Positions 1 through 8,858 are shown, counted from the stretch's first letter. The stretch: DNA of 44,668 nucleotides from an uncultured Novosphingobium sp. (GCA_946886365.1 CAMPIM010000014.1:1-44668); one strand, 5' to 3'. The notes: generated from the letters alone by a model not told the origin. A program made the numbers and translations.

Positions 1-52
1 CCCCTGTGGCGGATGGCGCGGGCTTGGTGGAAGGGGCAGGGGCGGGAGTTGG

Positions 53-532
53 TTAAGGTCGAGGCCGGGACGGTGCCGGGGGCGCATCCTTTGGCCGGAG
101 CCCTGGCACTCGGACGGTCTGACCCGGCTTGAGCGCAGCGGGGACGGCGAGCTTATTATAGCGTGCCAACAGATAGAATTTCATCCTGTCGCCGAGGAAG
201 CGCTGGGCGATATCCTGCATGGTGTCGCCGGGTTCAACCCGATAGACGAAGGCGGTGCCGCCCAATGTCGCGACCGCATCGGCGGTGATGCTCTCCAGCA
301 GCTTGCGTGAGGAAGTGTCGGCAGGATCGCGTTTCAGCATTGCGGAGAGCTTCTTGCGCGCGGCCTTTTCCTCCCCCTGGTCGAGCAGGGATACGACATC
401 GCCTAGTTCCTGGGCATTGCTGACCTGCTGCACCATGGCAAGGCGCACCGCCTGCCCACCGGGCTTTGAGGCGCAGCCCGCCAGGCCTAGCGCCACAATG
501 GCGAGCAACAGGTTTGGCGCGTTCATCCTCAT
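53..532 (-). CDS. LysM-domain lipoprotein
   Basis: 159 aa. The N-terminus has a lipoprotein signal (hydrophobic stretch ending in the lipobox LAGC at about residues 17-20), so the mature protein should be lipidated and anchored in the envelope. Residues 25-90 are a charged helical region. Residues about 96-144 form one LysM domain (YRVEPGDTMQDIAQRFLGD, then YNKL and LKPGQTVRVP), the fold that binds GlcNAc-containing polymers such as peptidoglycan. A Pro-rich tail ends the protein. Its ATG overlaps the stop of the upstream EAL gene (shared base 532), which suggests co-transcription and translational coupling. A structural or peptidoglycan-sensing role is inferred; no enzyme motif is visible. 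Confidence 0.85.
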   Translation of the reverse strand: MRMNAPNLLLAIVALGLAGCASKPGGQAVRLAMVQQVSNAQELGDVVSLLDQGEEKAARKKLSAMLKRDPADTSSRKLLESITADAVATLGGTAFVYRVEPGDTMQDIAQRFLGDRMKFYLLARYNKLAVPAALKPGQTVRVPGLRPKDAPPAPSRPRP

Positions 533-2139
533 CAGGCGGTCCTTGCGTGCGTGATCTTTTTTGGGTGTAGGGGCGGGGCGTTTGTGCTGAACAGACTGGC
601 GATCCTCTGCCGGTCGCGGGCGAAGGCGAGGAAATCGGTTTCAGGCAGCGGGCGGGCGAAGTGAAAGCCCTGGAAGAGGTTGCAGCCGTGACGGCGCAGC
701 CAAAGCATCTCCTCCGTCCGTTCCACCCCTTCGGCCAAGACGCTGATGCCCAGGCCGCGGCCCAGTGCGATGATTGATTGACAAATCGCCTGACAGTCGC
801 GGCGGCTGTCGATGCCGGTCACAAATTCCCGGTCTATCTTAAGCTTGTCGAAGGACAGCTTTTTCAGATGGCTGAGGCTGGAAAAGCCGGTGCCGAAATC
901 ATCGATGGAGATCGTTATTCCAAATGCGCGAATGCGCTCGAACAACTGCGCGGCCGTGCGGGAATCGGCCATGGCGATGGTTTCGGTCAGTTCCAGTTCC
1001 AGCAGACGGGCTGGTAGGCCGTGGCGGCCAAGCGTCCGTTCGACTAGGCTGTCAAAGCCGTCCCGTTCCAGCTGCTGACCGGAGACATTGACGGCGACCT
1101 TGACGTCCGGCAGGCCGGTTGCCGACCAGTTGCGCGCCGCGCGGCAAGCAGCGTCGAGAACCCAGGTGCCAAGCTCCCCCGCCAATCCGGCAGCTTCAGC
1201 CAGGGGGATGAACTCCGCCGGTGCGACCAGTCCGCGAACGGGGTGCCGCCAACGGATCAGGGCTTCGGCGCCGCAGACCGATTGCGTCCTTGCGTCAATG
1301 AAGGGCTGGAACCACAATTCGAATTCGCCCCCGGTGATGGCGCGGCGCAGATCCTGTTCCAGTGCGAAGTCGCAACTTATAGCCTTCGACGCTGCTTCGA
1401 TCGATCCAAGCATATTGCTGTGGCGGCTGGCCAAAAGGGAAAAGGCGCGGGAAACCAGCTTTGCCGCCGGGGCCAGGCTGGGATCGCAGGCCATATGGCC
1501 CATACGGACCACAGGCAGCAGCTCTTCGCCGTCAATGAGAATGCGATCCTGAAGCGCGTAAGTGATGGCTTGCAGAGCGGTGGTAGCGTCCTCCTCGCTG
1601 GCGCTTGCGAACCAAAGCGCGAAGTGGGCTCGATCGACATGAGCCGCCATGCGCCCTGCGCCGGCCATGCGGCTTATCCGCTTGGCGATTTCGACAAGAA
1701 CCCGGTCCGCCTTTTCAGGATCGATAGCGCTCAGCCGGTCAAAATCCGTAAATTCGATCATGCCGAGAACGCCTGGACCCTGGCTGATCACGTGAATCAA
1801 CTTTTCCCGGGTGGGAAGCCCCGAAACGCCGTGACGTTGCACCTGGCGCGGAGCGATCGAACGGTTTGCTTCGATGAGGTTGAGGACTTCTGCGTGAATG
1901 GCGCGGGAAAGCGGATAGGCGGTCCCGGCGCGCAGTGCTTTACGGAGGCGAACGAGCCAGAATGTCTCGGCGGCGATGTGCAGGGATGCCGCACCAATAA
2001 AGATCGTTAGGCACAGCAAAGTAGCCGTCGGAAAGATCAGCATGCCAAGTAACACGGTTACGGATACCGCTGTCAGCAGCCATAATAATGGCCGTCCGTT
2101 TCCTCCCTGCATCCTGTGACCAGTGCGCGGCATGCTCAT
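532..2139 (-). CDS. Membrane-bound EAL phosphodiesterase with degenerate GGDEF domain
   Basis: 535 aa. The N-terminus has two closely spaced hydrophobic segments (about residues 18-60), making it an inner-membrane protein. Residues about 105-245 align in pattern with a GGDEF domain, but the signature is degenerate (VDRAHF where GGDEF should be), so diguanylate cyclase activity is unlikely. Residues about 265-505 are an EAL domain with its catalytic residues: EALIRW, VNVSGQQL, ELTE, IDDFGTGFSS, the lysine in FDKLKIDREF, LAEGVE and the glutamine in LFQG. It should therefore hydrolyse cyclic di-GMP to pGpG. The C-terminus overlaps the start of the LysM lipoprotein gene, so a two-gene operon is likely. 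Cyclic di-GMP turnover is well established for the family; the input signal is unknown. Confidence 0.9.
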   Translation of the reverse strand: MSMPRTGHRMQGGNGRPLLWLLTAVSVTVLLGMLIFPTATLLCLTIFIGAASLHIAAETFWLVRLRKALRAGTAYPLSRAIHAEVLNLIEANRSIAPRQVQRHGVSGLPTREKLIHVISQGPGVLGMIEFTDFDRLSAIDPEKADRVLVEIAKRISRMAGAGRMAAHVDRAHFALWFASASEEDATTALQAITYALQDRILIDGEELLPVVRMGHMACDPSLAPAAKLVSRAFSLLASRHSNMLGSIEAASKAISCDFALEQDLRRAITGGEFELWFQPFIDARTQSVCGAEALIRWRHPVRGLVAPAEFIPLAEAAGLAGELGTWVLDAACRAARNWSATGLPDVKVAVNVSGQQLERDGFDSLVERTLGRHGLPARLLELELTETIAMADSRTAAQLFERIRAFGITISIDDFGTGFSSLSHLKKLSFDKLKIDREFVTGIDSRRDCQAICQSIIALGRGLGISVLAEGVERTEEMLWLRRHGCNLFQGFHFARPLPETDFLAFARDRQRIASLFSTNAPPLHPKKITHARTA

Positions 2140-2683
2140 CCCTTTCGGGGGATGCGGTAACGGAAATTCTGAAACAGATGATTAAGGGAGGGGCAGCAAG
2201 CCCAGATTTTGCCTAATCTGGATTAATCGACAGATATTAAAAAATGTTTACCGGTGGACTGCTGCCATTTCCTATCCTGGCGATATAGCGGCCGATAGCT
2301 CATGCCGTTGACTGATCGCCATTCCAGCCGCCAGTCAGAACGACAGCAATGCATGGTATGACACACGAGACGAATCCCAGCTGGATGACGCAATCTTTCG
2401 GCCACAGCGATGTCGCTGCTCTTGATCACCACTAGGTAACAGCGGCGAAGTTTGCTGCCAACGGCAAGGTTGAATATAGCCCGATCCGGGTCGCCGCTTA
2501 AAAAAGCGAACTGCCCAGATCTGAAGGGCTTAGCGGTCGCGCCGGGCGGGACGGTCAGGTATTTAGCAACTCCCCAGCTCCAGCCAACGGAAGCGGAGGT
2601 CCGGGCAAAGAATGATACCATCATTGGCCGGAAATTAGAAAGGGCCGCCAATGATGGCGGCCCTCGATAGCATAATCGGCGGA
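2140..2683. other. Mostly non-coding gap with a doubtful minus-strand ORF
   Basis: No convincing gene is visible between the EAL gene start and the small protein at 2684. A minus-strand open frame of 142 codons (2223-2651) matches no family I recognise. Its first ATG lies inside the loop of the terminator hairpin at 2641-2664, which argues against that start. A later in-frame pair of ATG codons (10th and 11th residues) would avoid the hairpin, so a small unknown protein cannot be excluded. The promoter of the EAL gene should lie in 2140-2220. Confidence 0.4.
2641..2664 (-). terminator. Rho-independent terminator of the small hydrophilic gene
   Basis: A perfect 10-bp inverted repeat (AGGGCCGCCA at 2641-2650 and TGGCGGCCCT at 2655-2664) encloses a 4-nt loop. 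Read on the minus strand it is followed by a T-rich stretch (TTTCTAATTT). It lies about 20 bp past the stop of the gene at 2684-2842. Confidence 0.8.
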
Positions 2684-2842
2684 TTACCGCTGCTGACCGC
2701 CCGAACGATCATCGCGGCGTTCCTGCTGATCCGGGCCGCCCTGCTGGCGCCGTTGGTCGTCCTGCTGATTCTGCTGGCAGGGATTCTGGGTCTGTCCGCC
2801 TCGCTGGTTACCCATTTGATTGTCTTGGTTCTGATTTGCCAT
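2684..2842 (-). CDS. Small Gln/Asn/Arg-rich hydrophilic protein
   Basis: 52 aa, beginning MANQNQDNQMGNQRGG and almost entirely Q, N, G, D and R with no hydrophobic core. It is probably intrinsically disordered. The start at 2842 was chosen because GAGAGG lies about 10 bases upstream; an in-frame ATG further upstream (2896) has no comparable site. Disordered hydrophilic proteins of this kind are common near stress genes in sphingomonads, and the neighbours here fit that. It is followed by a clear hairpin terminator. The function is unknown; a desiccation or general-stress role is only an inference from composition and context. Confidence 0.65.
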   Translation of the reverse strand: MANQNQDNQMGNQRGGQTQNPCQQNQQDDQRRQQGGPDQQERRDDRSGGQQR

Positions 2843-2990
2843 TGGAGGATCCTCTCTCGCGCCGAAGTGGCACATTATCAAAACCCGCGACATCATGTGG
2901 CCGTTGCCGATGCCGACTCTTACCGACGTATCAACCGGACAGTTGAGCGCGGCAGGTCGGGTCCGTCGAAGCCCAACTTGACAAAGTCCT

Positions 2991-5054
2991 TCATGCCTTG
3001 AAAAGTCGCGCGCGCTCCGCGCCGTGAATCGCTTCCATCCGCATCGGCGCCCCTCTGACCCACAGCCGATCCACGATGATGCTTTTCCACCCGGCCGGCA
3101 GGATCACTGGCCGCCGTCCCCAATCCGACGGATCGGCATCCGAAATCTCGATCCCTGGCAAACCAAACAGCATCGTCATCAGCATTCCGCCGATATTTGC
3201 CATGAAAGGACCGGCAGGCACCTTGGAGTCCGGATGATCCTCGCGATATTCCAGGCACTGGTGAAACCGCCCCTTGTCATAGGCAGCATAGCCTTCTTCA
3301 AACAGCTTGAGCGCCAGTGCCCGGTCCCCCCGCATCGCTGCCCAGACGGGATAAAGGGCAGGTAGCATCGGCGACCCCACATAGTCCGGCCAGCGCGACA
3401 GAAAGAGGTCTAGGGTCGCCTGTTGTTGTCGGGCGGTCGCCGGATAGTCCATCGGGAACAGGCCGGCGAGCGGCGAAGGGGTCGCCCCCTTAGGCTCGCT
3501 GATGCGGAACTCCTCATGCGATGCGATGACGCCGTCACCGCGGACCGGCAAATGGAGATTGTCCGCCATGGCGCGCCAGTTGGAAGGTATCTCCTCACGG
3601 ATCGACAGGCCGATGCGGATCGTCCGGCGCAGCAGGTCATAGGCCGTCATCAGCGTGAAGCTGTCATTATCGGGCGGTTCGGGCACTTCGGCCGGTCCTG
3701 TCGCCCGCAGCAGTTCAAAGCCGCGTGTCGTCTGCGTTAGCCGGGACGCCAGCCAGTCCGCCACGCCCGACAATATGGGCCAGCCGGTGGCTCGCAGATA
3801 GCGCATATCGCGCTCCGCCTCGGCTTGGAGCGCAAAGGCGCGCGCGACATGCAGTGAGACATGAGCCGCATGCGCCGCGCCCGACCCGAGGCCGGGCGTC
3901 GCTTCCTCGCCCGAACGCGGCGCGGCCTCCCAAGGGAACCGCAGCCCGTCCTTGTTGTCGAGCATCGCATACGTGCGCGCGGCACCAATATGCCGTGCGC
4001 GAAAGCCGAGCAGGCTGCGTGCCGCGGTGGGCTGGACGAGTAACAGGGGCGGAACGCAGAAGGCGTCGATGTCCCACATCACATGCCCAAAATAATAATT
4101 GTAATTGGGCCAGCTCGCGAGCCCGAACATCGAAGTCGCAGCAGGCGATGACCTGTGCGCGGAGCTGTTCAGATAGAAGAAACCCGCATCGATCAGACGT
4201 TGATGATCCGCGCTCGCGCCATCGACCACTATCCGGCTTTGCCACAACTGCCGCCAGCTTTCCCGATTGAGGTCGCGCAACTGGTTGAAGCCCAGCTCTG
4301 TGCCCTTGGCAAGCCGGCGAACGGCCTCGTCCATCGGGCGATGATGGACGAGGGAAGGAACGAGAGCGGCGATCTGCTCCAGCCGTATGGTTCTGCCCCG
4401 CCTCAACTCGACCGAATATTCGGCCGTCAGCAATCCCGAGCCGTGCTTCTCCCGAAAGGAGGGCTCATCCTTAGCCTCCGGGCATTCGCTATGAAAAGCG
4501 ATGCCGCAGCAGCTGAACGCACCCTCCGGCACCCAAAGCATCGCGCCATCACCCGAAGCTGCTGGCCCTTCGACTTTCCGCTCGTCCGCTCGCCCACGCG
4601 AACCCGCCGTCGCAATCCCCGCGCGAAGCCGGACCGTGCAAGGACTATCGGCCTTCAATTCGATGCGTTGCAGCACCAACGCCGGGTCACTGCGGCTGGC
4701 AAAGGTCAGAACCTCGACGCGTAGCGCAACTTCGCCCACATGAAACGTAAATTCGCTGAATAGCTCCCCGGCCGCGAAATCATATCGCTGTGTCGCGTCA
4801 CTGATGAGACAGGGCTGTTCAGTCAGCCAAGTCTCCCCGATGCCCATGTCGGCGGCAAGCGGATAAGGGATAGGAATGGCAGCCTCGACCGGCTCCTCGA
4901 CATGCAAACCCACCACGCCGTTGACGATGGCGGAACCGGGCAGCATCGGAATCTCGCGCACGCGAAGACCCACCAGGCCGTTAGCCACATAGGCCGGGAG
5001 GTCGTCGCCCCGAAAGCCATCAACCGGATTTGGACTGAGTGGCTCCCATTCCAC
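2991..5054 (-). CDS. Glycoside hydrolase family 65-like protein
   Basis: 687 aa, cytoplasmic (no signal peptide). Residues about 1-270 form a beta-rich N-terminal domain. The rest is an (alpha/alpha)6-barrel with the GH65 hallmark YYFGHVMWDIDAF (aromatic-rich, WD). The segment TGPAEVPEPPDNDSF matches the GPDE-type motif that carries the general-acid glutamate in trehalose, maltose and kojibiose phosphorylases. The phosphorylase-type QADV phosphate-binding segment is not recognisable, so it may be a hydrolase of the GH65 glucosidase type rather than a phosphorylase. It ends the minus-strand run that starts at 7859, only 20 bp after the small protein gene. A likely substrate is an alpha-glucoside such as trehalose, but this is unproven. 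Confidence 0.8.
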   Translation of the reverse strand: MEWEPLSPNPVDGFRGDDLPAYVANGLVGLRVREIPMLPGSAIVNGVVGLHVEEPVEAAIPIPYPLAADMGIGETWLTEQPCLISDATQRYDFAAGELFSEFTFHVGEVALRVEVLTFASRSDPALVLQRIELKADSPCTVRLRAGIATAGSRGRADERKVEGPAASGDGAMLWVPEGAFSCCGIAFHSECPEAKDEPSFREKHGSGLLTAEYSVELRRGRTIRLEQIAALVPSLVHHRPMDEAVRRLAKGTELGFNQLRDLNRESWRQLWQSRIVVDGASADHQRLIDAGFFYLNSSAHRSSPAATSMFGLASWPNYNYYFGHVMWDIDAFCVPPLLLVQPTAARSLLGFRARHIGAARTYAMLDNKDGLRFPWEAAPRSGEEATPGLGSGAAHAAHVSLHVARAFALQAEAERDMRYLRATGWPILSGVADWLASRLTQTTRGFELLRATGPAEVPEPPDNDSFTLMTAYDLLRRTIRIGLSIREEIPSNWRAMADNLHLPVRGDGVIASHEEFRISEPKGATPSPLAGLFPMDYPATARQQQATLDLFLSRWPDYVGSPMLPALYPVWAAMRGDRALALKLFEEGYAAYDKGRFHQCLEYREDHPDSKVPAGPFMANIGGMLMTMLFGLPGIEISDADPSDWGRRPVILPAGWKSIIVDRLWVRGAPMRMEAIHGAERARLFKA

Positions 5055-5074
5055 GGATCACCTCGCTTTCGTTT

Positions 5075-5278
5075 TCAAGGACGGGAATCCCGCCGATCCT
5101 TTTCCGGATAATCCTCCGGCTTCACCGTGCCGACATTAGGGCGATCCTCGACCTCCTCCTGCCGCTGGCCGCCGCCCGTCCGGGGGTCTTCCTTTTCCCG
5201 CCCCGGCAGCGTGTCACCCATCGGACCGCGCGGCGTTTCGGCATTTTCCGGCTTATGCTGTCCTTCGCGTTCACTCAT
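5075..5278 (-). CDS. Small charged hydrophilic protein
   Basis: 67 aa, starting [16 protein letters not shown], with many Glu, Asp, Arg, Lys, Pro and Gly residues and no hydrophobic segment, so probably disordered. The start was chosen because AGGAGA precedes the ATG by about 6 bases and because the ATG overlaps the upstream SDR stop by 8 bp, a typical coupled arrangement. The open frame extends further upstream, but that part is antisense-like, low-quality sequence inside the SDR gene. It lies between the SDR and GH65 genes on the same strand, so it is probably co-transcribed. Function unknown; stress-protein character is inferred from composition and operon. Confidence 0.65.
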   Translation of the reverse strand: MSEREGQHKPENAETPRGPMGDTLPGREKEDPRTGGGQRQEEVEDRPNVGTVKPEDYPEKDRRDSRP

Positions 5279-6068
5279 CGTCATTCTCCTCTGCTGTGCC
5301 GGGCTCGGCCATCTTGCGATGCTGCTCAGCCAGGATGGACGCAGGCGTGACATGCGCGGCGGCGGCCTGAAGCTTGTTCTTCCAGCCCGATACGATATGC
5401 GCCTTGCCGGCCATGAGCGCGTCCCAGCCATCCTTGGCGACCTTGGCGGGATCATCCTTTTCGTCGGACCCCACCTTGGTATCCAACATGTCCGCCCGGT
5501 CGAAAAATTCCGTTTCCGTCGCGCCCGGCATCAGAGTGGTGATTGTGACACCCTCGGCATCCTTTATCTCATTGCGCAATGCATCGGCAAAGCTGTCGAT
5601 AAACGCCTTGGTGCCATTATAGACCGCCTGGAAAGAGCCGGGCATGAACCCGGCAATCGAGCCGGTAATCAGCACCTTGCCCTCATTACGGGTCACCATC
5701 GGCTGCACGACCTTTTGCAGCAGATAAAGGGTGCCGGTGACGTTGGTGTCGATCACCCGCCGCCAGTCTGCGACCTCCTGCTCCAGAAAGCCATGACCTA
5801 TTCCACGGCCGGCATTGGCGCATAGCAGATCGATCGTCTGCCCATTCGCCGCCGCCAACAGCCTATCGACGCCCTCCAGGGTCGCAAGATCGGCCTCCAC
5901 CGCTTCCACTTCCACGCCATGACGGCGAAAATCGGTGGCGGACGCTTCTATCAGCGGTTCGTCCGCCACGACCAGCAGGTCATAGCCATTTTGCGCGGCC
6001 AAATGGGCCAGTTCGAACCCGATGCCCGTGGAAGCGCCGGTGATGATGGCGAACTTAGTGGCTGCCAT
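5271..6068 (-). CDS. SDR family oxidoreductase
   Basis: 265 aa classical short-chain dehydrogenase/reductase. Visible are the nucleotide-binding TGASTGIG at residues 10-17, NAG at about 88-90 (CANAGRG), the catalytic Ser in ITGSIAG and the YNGTK active site (Tyr-x3-Lys) at about 148-152. It should use NAD(P)H to interconvert a carbonyl and an alcohol; the substrate cannot be read from sequence. Its ATG overlaps the end of the upstream dehydrogenase gene (6055-6068), so translation is probably coupled. Together with that gene and the SRPBCC gene it forms a set often seen in alphaproteobacterial stress regulons. The C-terminal tail is acidic (ENDDE). Confidence 0.9.
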   Translation of the reverse strand: MAATKFAIITGASTGIGFELAHLAAQNGYDLLVVADEPLIEASATDFRRHGVEVEAVEADLATLEGVDRLLAAANGQTIDLLCANAGRGIGHGFLEQEVADWRRVIDTNVTGTLYLLQKVVQPMVTRNEGKVLITGSIAGFMPGSFQAVYNGTKAFIDSFADALRNEIKDAEGVTITTLMPGATETEFFDRADMLDTKVGSDEKDDPAKVAKDGWDALMAGKAHIVSGWKNKLQAAAAHVTPASILAEQHRKMAEPGTAEENDDE

Positions 6069-7269
6069 CGCGGTTCTCCTCTTTCTGGCTGGCCGCCATC
6101 CCGGGCTTCAGCACGACCTTGGTCACTTCGTTCTGATGATCGTGGAACATGCGATATCCTTCCGCCGCTTCTTCCAGCGGCAGGCGGTGGCTGATGAGGA
6201 AAGTCGTGTCGATCTTGTCCTCCATGATCGCATTGAGCAGGGCGGGCATATAATGCTGAACATGGGTCTGCCCGGTCTTGAGCGTCAGACCCTTCTCCAT
6301 GAAGGCGCCCAGCGGAAATTTATCGACGAAGCCGCCATAAACGGCGGGCATCGACACGCGCCCACCCTTGCGGCAGGCGAGAATGGCCTGGCGGATGCTA
6401 TGGGTGCGATCCGTGCCGAGGAAGGTCGATATCTTGATCTGGTCCCACACATTGTCGGCAAAGAAGCCATGCGCCTCCAGCCCCACCGCATCGATGCACG
6501 CGTCGGGGCCGATGCCGCCGGTCATTTCCATTAGCGCGTCATAGGTCTTGGTCTGCTCATAATTGATCGTCTGCGCGCCAAAACGCGCCGCGAGTTCCAG
6601 TCTTCGAGGGAAATGGTCAATGGCTATCACCCGCTCCGCCCCCATCAGGAAGGCGGACTGGACGGCGAACAGCCCAACCGGCCCGCAACCCCAGACCGCG
6701 ACGGTGTCCCCTCGCTCGATCCCGGCATTTTCAGCAGCCATCCATCCGGTGGGTAAGATGTCGGAAAGGAAAAGTACCTTGTCGTCTTCTACCCCATCGG
6801 GGATGACGATCGGGCCGACGTCGGAGAAAGGCACGCGGACATATTCCGCCTGCCCACCAGCATAGCCGCCGGTCATGTGGCTATAGCCAAAAAGCCCTGA
6901 CATGGGCTGGCCATAGATGGCCTGCGCGATGTCTTGATTATCGGCGGGCAGGCTGTTGTCGCAAGCGGAATATTGATGCTTGCTGCAATGAAAGCATCCG
7001 CCGCATGCAATGGTGAAGGGAACGACAACGCGCTGCCCCTTCTGCAATGTCGATTTCGGTCCCGTCTCGACCACCTCTCCCATGAATTCATGGCCCAATA
7101 TATCGCCCGACTTCATCGTCGGTATGTATCCGTCATAAAGATGGAGGTCAGAGCCGCAAATTGCCGTGGATGTTATCCGGATGATCGCATCACGAGGATT
7201 TATGATCTCCGGATCATCCACTGTCTCCACCCGAACATCATGCTTGCCATGCCATGTCAGCGCCCGCAT
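6055..7269 (-). CDS. Zinc-dependent alcohol dehydrogenase (formaldehyde dehydrogenase-like)
   Basis: 404 aa medium-chain dehydrogenase. Catalytic zinc ligands are visible in AICGSDLH (Cys) and [10 protein letters not shown] (His, Glu). A structural-zinc cysteine cluster follows ([15 protein letters not shown]). The NAD-binding Rossmann motif is [10 protein letters not shown] at about residues 195-204. Length and motif layout resemble the glutathione-independent formaldehyde dehydrogenase/threonine dehydrogenase-like subgroup; the actual substrate is not determined. The gene abuts the SRPBCC gene upstream (shared base 7269) and overlaps the SDR downstream, so all three are likely one transcript from the promoter near 7900. 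A role in aldehyde or alcohol detoxification under stress is inferred. Confidence 0.88.
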   Translation of the reverse strand: MRALTWHGKHDVRVETVDDPEIINPRDAIIRITSTAICGSDLHLYDGYIPTMKSGDILGHEFMGEVVETGPKSTLQKGQRVVVPFTIACGGCFHCSKHQYSACDNSLPADNQDIAQAIYGQPMSGLFGYSHMTGGYAGGQAEYVRVPFSDVGPIVIPDGVEDDKVLFLSDILPTGWMAAENAGIERGDTVAVWGCGPVGLFAVQSAFLMGAERVIAIDHFPRRLELAARFGAQTINYEQTKTYDALMEMTGGIGPDACIDAVGLEAHGFFADNVWDQIKISTFLGTDRTHSIRQAILACRKGGRVSMPAVYGGFVDKFPLGAFMEKGLTLKTGQTHVQHYMPALLNAIMEDKIDTTFLISHRLPLEEAAEGYRMFHDHQNEVTKVVLKPGMAASQKEENRDGSH

Positions 7270-7859
7270 CAGACCTCCTCCTCCTCAAACGCCTTGCGGG
7301 TGCGCGCCGAAGTCGCGATCTCGCCCGTCTCCATGAGCTGCTTGAACCGACGTAAATCGCGCCGCGCCTGAATCGCTGGTTCTCGCTGAAACATTTTGGC
7401 AATTGCCCTGCCGATGATCCCAGCCGGGGGATCATAAAGGATCGTCACGCTCACCCACGTTCCGCGCTCGCCCGGCGCGTCGCGGAAATCGACCCGGCCG
7501 CTATTCGGAACGTCGGCACCATGTTCTGAAGTCCAGGCGATCGTCTCATTAGGCTTGTCCTCGGTGATGGCGGAAATCCATTCCACCGTCTTCCCGGCGG
7601 GTGCCTTCACCGTCCAGTGGGTGCGCCCCTCCCCCACCGGCACCACCGACACCACATTCTCCATGAACCGTGGCAAATTGGCCATGTCCCGCCAGAAAGC
7701 ATAGAGCTCCGCCCTGGGGCGATTGATGGTCACCGTCTTGCCGACCAGCGTATCGCCCGTGGGTTCGATCAGTGTGTCGCTCGCCTGTTCGCTGCGATCT
7801 TTTTTGCTCGTGGTAAGCGGCGCATCGTCGCTCGGGAGCGGCGCCATGTTGTCGGCCAT
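7269..7859 (-). CDS. SRPBCC family (polyketide cyclase/dehydrase-like) protein
   Basis: 196 aa. After a hydrophilic N-terminal 40 residues, a START/SRPBCC-type fold begins with [19 protein letters not shown] and NLPRFMENV, the classic beginning of the cyclase/dehydrase family, and continues with the alternating strands [16 protein letters not shown] and [14 protein letters not shown]. The fold gives a hydrophobic ligand cavity, but no substrate can be named. It is the first gene of the minus-strand run SRPBCC, dehydrogenase, SDR, small protein, GH65. A candidate EcfG-type promoter lies about 30-55 bp upstream (7889-7914). Proteins of this family with the same neighbours occur widely in alphaproteobacteria. 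Confidence 0.85.
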   Translation of the reverse strand: MADNMAPLPSDDAPLTTSKKDRSEQASDTLIEPTGDTLVGKTVTINRPRAELYAFWRDMANLPRFMENVVSVVPVGEGRTHWTVKAPAGKTVEWISAITEDKPNETIAWTSEHGADVPNSGRVDFRDAPGERGTWVSVTILYDPPAGIIGRAIAKMFQREPAIQARRDLRRFKQLMETGEIATSARTRKAFEEEEV

Positions 7860-7888
7860 GCTGAGCCTCCTGAAGTGATCATGGCGCC

Positions 7889-7914
7889 AACCAGCGGGCG
7901 GGCGCCCGCGTTCC
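7889..7914 (-). promoter_or_regulatory. Candidate EcfG general-stress promoter of the SRPBCC operon
   Basis: On the minus strand GGAAC (7914-7910) is followed after 17 nt by GGTT (7892-7889). The alphaproteobacterial EcfG consensus is GGAAC-N16/17-CGTT, so there is one mismatch in the -10. It sits 30 bp before the start codon at 7859. Confidence 0.5.
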
Positions 7915-7993
7915 CTCTTTTCACGACGGCGTCATGCAAAAACAGCGGCAGATAATATAGGTTAACACCTCCGCCTCTCCTGCGACGGGCTGC

Positions 7994-8018
7994 GGAACAT
8001 GTACGAAAAGCCATCGTT
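7994..8018 (+). promoter_or_regulatory. EcfG general-stress promoter of the hemerythrin gene
   Basis: GGAAC at 7994-7998, a 16-nt spacer and CGTT at 8015-8018 match the alphaproteobacterial EcfG consensus exactly. The -10 lies 30 bp before the ATG at 8049. Confidence 0.75.
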
Positions 8019-8048
8019 GACCGGCCATCAGTCAAAGGGAGAAAGCTC

Positions 8049-8600
8049 ATGGCGCTTCACACCCATTACCCCTCACGATCCCAAAGCCTGCTGCTCGGTG
8101 CGGGCCTTGCCTTCCTCGGTCTTGCCGGGCGGAAGTTGATGGTCCAGGCACCGACCATGTTGGCAGGCGACTGGGATAAGGCACTCGCGGCCGAACATAA
8201 GGCAGCGCTTGCTTTGTTCGACGGCCTTGCCGCAACCGACGATGCCGCCAGCGGCAGACGTCGGCTGATGCTGATGCAGCTCAAACATGCTTTGGGCAAA
8301 CATGCGCTGGAGGAAGAGAACGCCATTTACCCCGCCATGCGCGAACATGGCATGGAAGCAGAGGCGGACGCGCTCAACGGCGAGCATGGCTATGTGAAGC
8401 AATATCTCTACGAACTGTCAGACCTTCTGGACGATAATCCGGCCTTTCAGCAGAAGCTGGCAAAGTTCCGCGCCGACATCGAACGGCATATGAAGCAGGA
8501 GGAGCAGGAGCTGTTCCCGCGCCTGCGTCAGGCGCTCGACGATAGCGCGACAGGCCGCCTCACGCGGCGGATGAACCAGGAAGGTCTGAAACTGGCCTGA
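8049..8600 (+). CDS. Hemerythrin/HHE domain protein
   Basis: 183 aa. Residues 11-30 are moderately hydrophobic and could be a membrane anchor or signal. From residue about 45 the protein is a four-helix HHE-type domain with spaced His/Glu ligands: EHKAALALFDGL, HALEEENAIYPAM, EHGYVKQYLYEL and HMKQEEQELFPRL. Such domains bind a di-iron centre and handle O2, NO or iron. The start at 8049 has AGGGAGAAAG just upstream. A consensus EcfG promoter lies immediately upstream, so stress induction is likely. It is divergent from the SRPBCC operon, giving a bidirectional stress-promoter region between 7860 and 8048. Confidence 0.85.
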   Translation: MALHTHYPSRSQSLLLGAGLAFLGLAGRKLMVQAPTMLAGDWDKALAAEHKAALALFDGLAATDDAASGRRRLMLMQLKHALGKHALEEENAIYPAMREHGMEAEADALNGEHGYVKQYLYELSDLLDDNPAFQQKLAKFRADIERHMKQEEQELFPRLRQALDDSATGRLTRRMNQEGLKLA

Positions 8601-8602
8601 CA

Positions 8603-8780
8603 ATGGATAACGAACACGCTCATATGAGCACGACAGCTGCCGAGCAAATGCGTAATCCGAACACTGAGAATCAGCCCAAGGATTGCGCCTCGGAGGGGGC
8701 GGGGCGGTGCCAACCCGGAAGATTACGATAGCGACCGTGAGCCAGACGCGGCTGCTTCCCACGTCCACAGGCGAGTTTGA
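8603..8780 (+). pseudogene. Small hydrophilic ORF interrupted by a frame break
   Basis: Starting at ATG 8603, two bases after the hemerythrin stop, an open frame encodes a polar peptide that includes NPNTENQPKDCASEGAG and then hits TAG at 8729-8731. In another frame, from about 8709, the sequence continues with the same character as ANPEDYDSDREPDAAASH and stops at 8778-8780. The two halves read as one small acidic hydrophilic protein of about 58 aa broken by a one-base shift within the G-rich tract 8693-8708. It could be a pseudogene or a homopolymer sequencing error. No functional domain is visible; its neighbours suggest a stress-associated protein. Confidence 0.4.
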
Positions 8781-8823
8781 CGTGATGTCCTCCTTACTTG
8801 CAATCCGGAACGTCCGCAGATCG

Positions 8824-8848
8824 GGAACAGCTTCCTATCCTCCGCGCT
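8824..8848 (+). promoter_or_regulatory. Near-consensus EcfG promoter before the DUF1622 gene
   Basis: GGAAC at 8824-8828, a 16-nt spacer and CGCT at 8845-8848 (consensus CGTT, one mismatch). The ATG at 8859 would lie only a few bases after transcription starts, so the message would be nearly leaderless or the true start lies further in. Confidence 0.4.
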
Positions 8849-8858
8849 TGTACGCGAT

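Noticed and set aside
2223..2651. 142-codon minus-strand open frame as a gene
   Set aside because: Its first ATG lies in the loop of a clear terminator hairpin, and the translation shows no recognisable family.
3725..4270. Long plus-strand open frame opposite the GH65-like gene
   Set aside because: An Arg/Ala/Pro-rich antisense shadow of the GC-rich GH65 coding strand; no start context or family.
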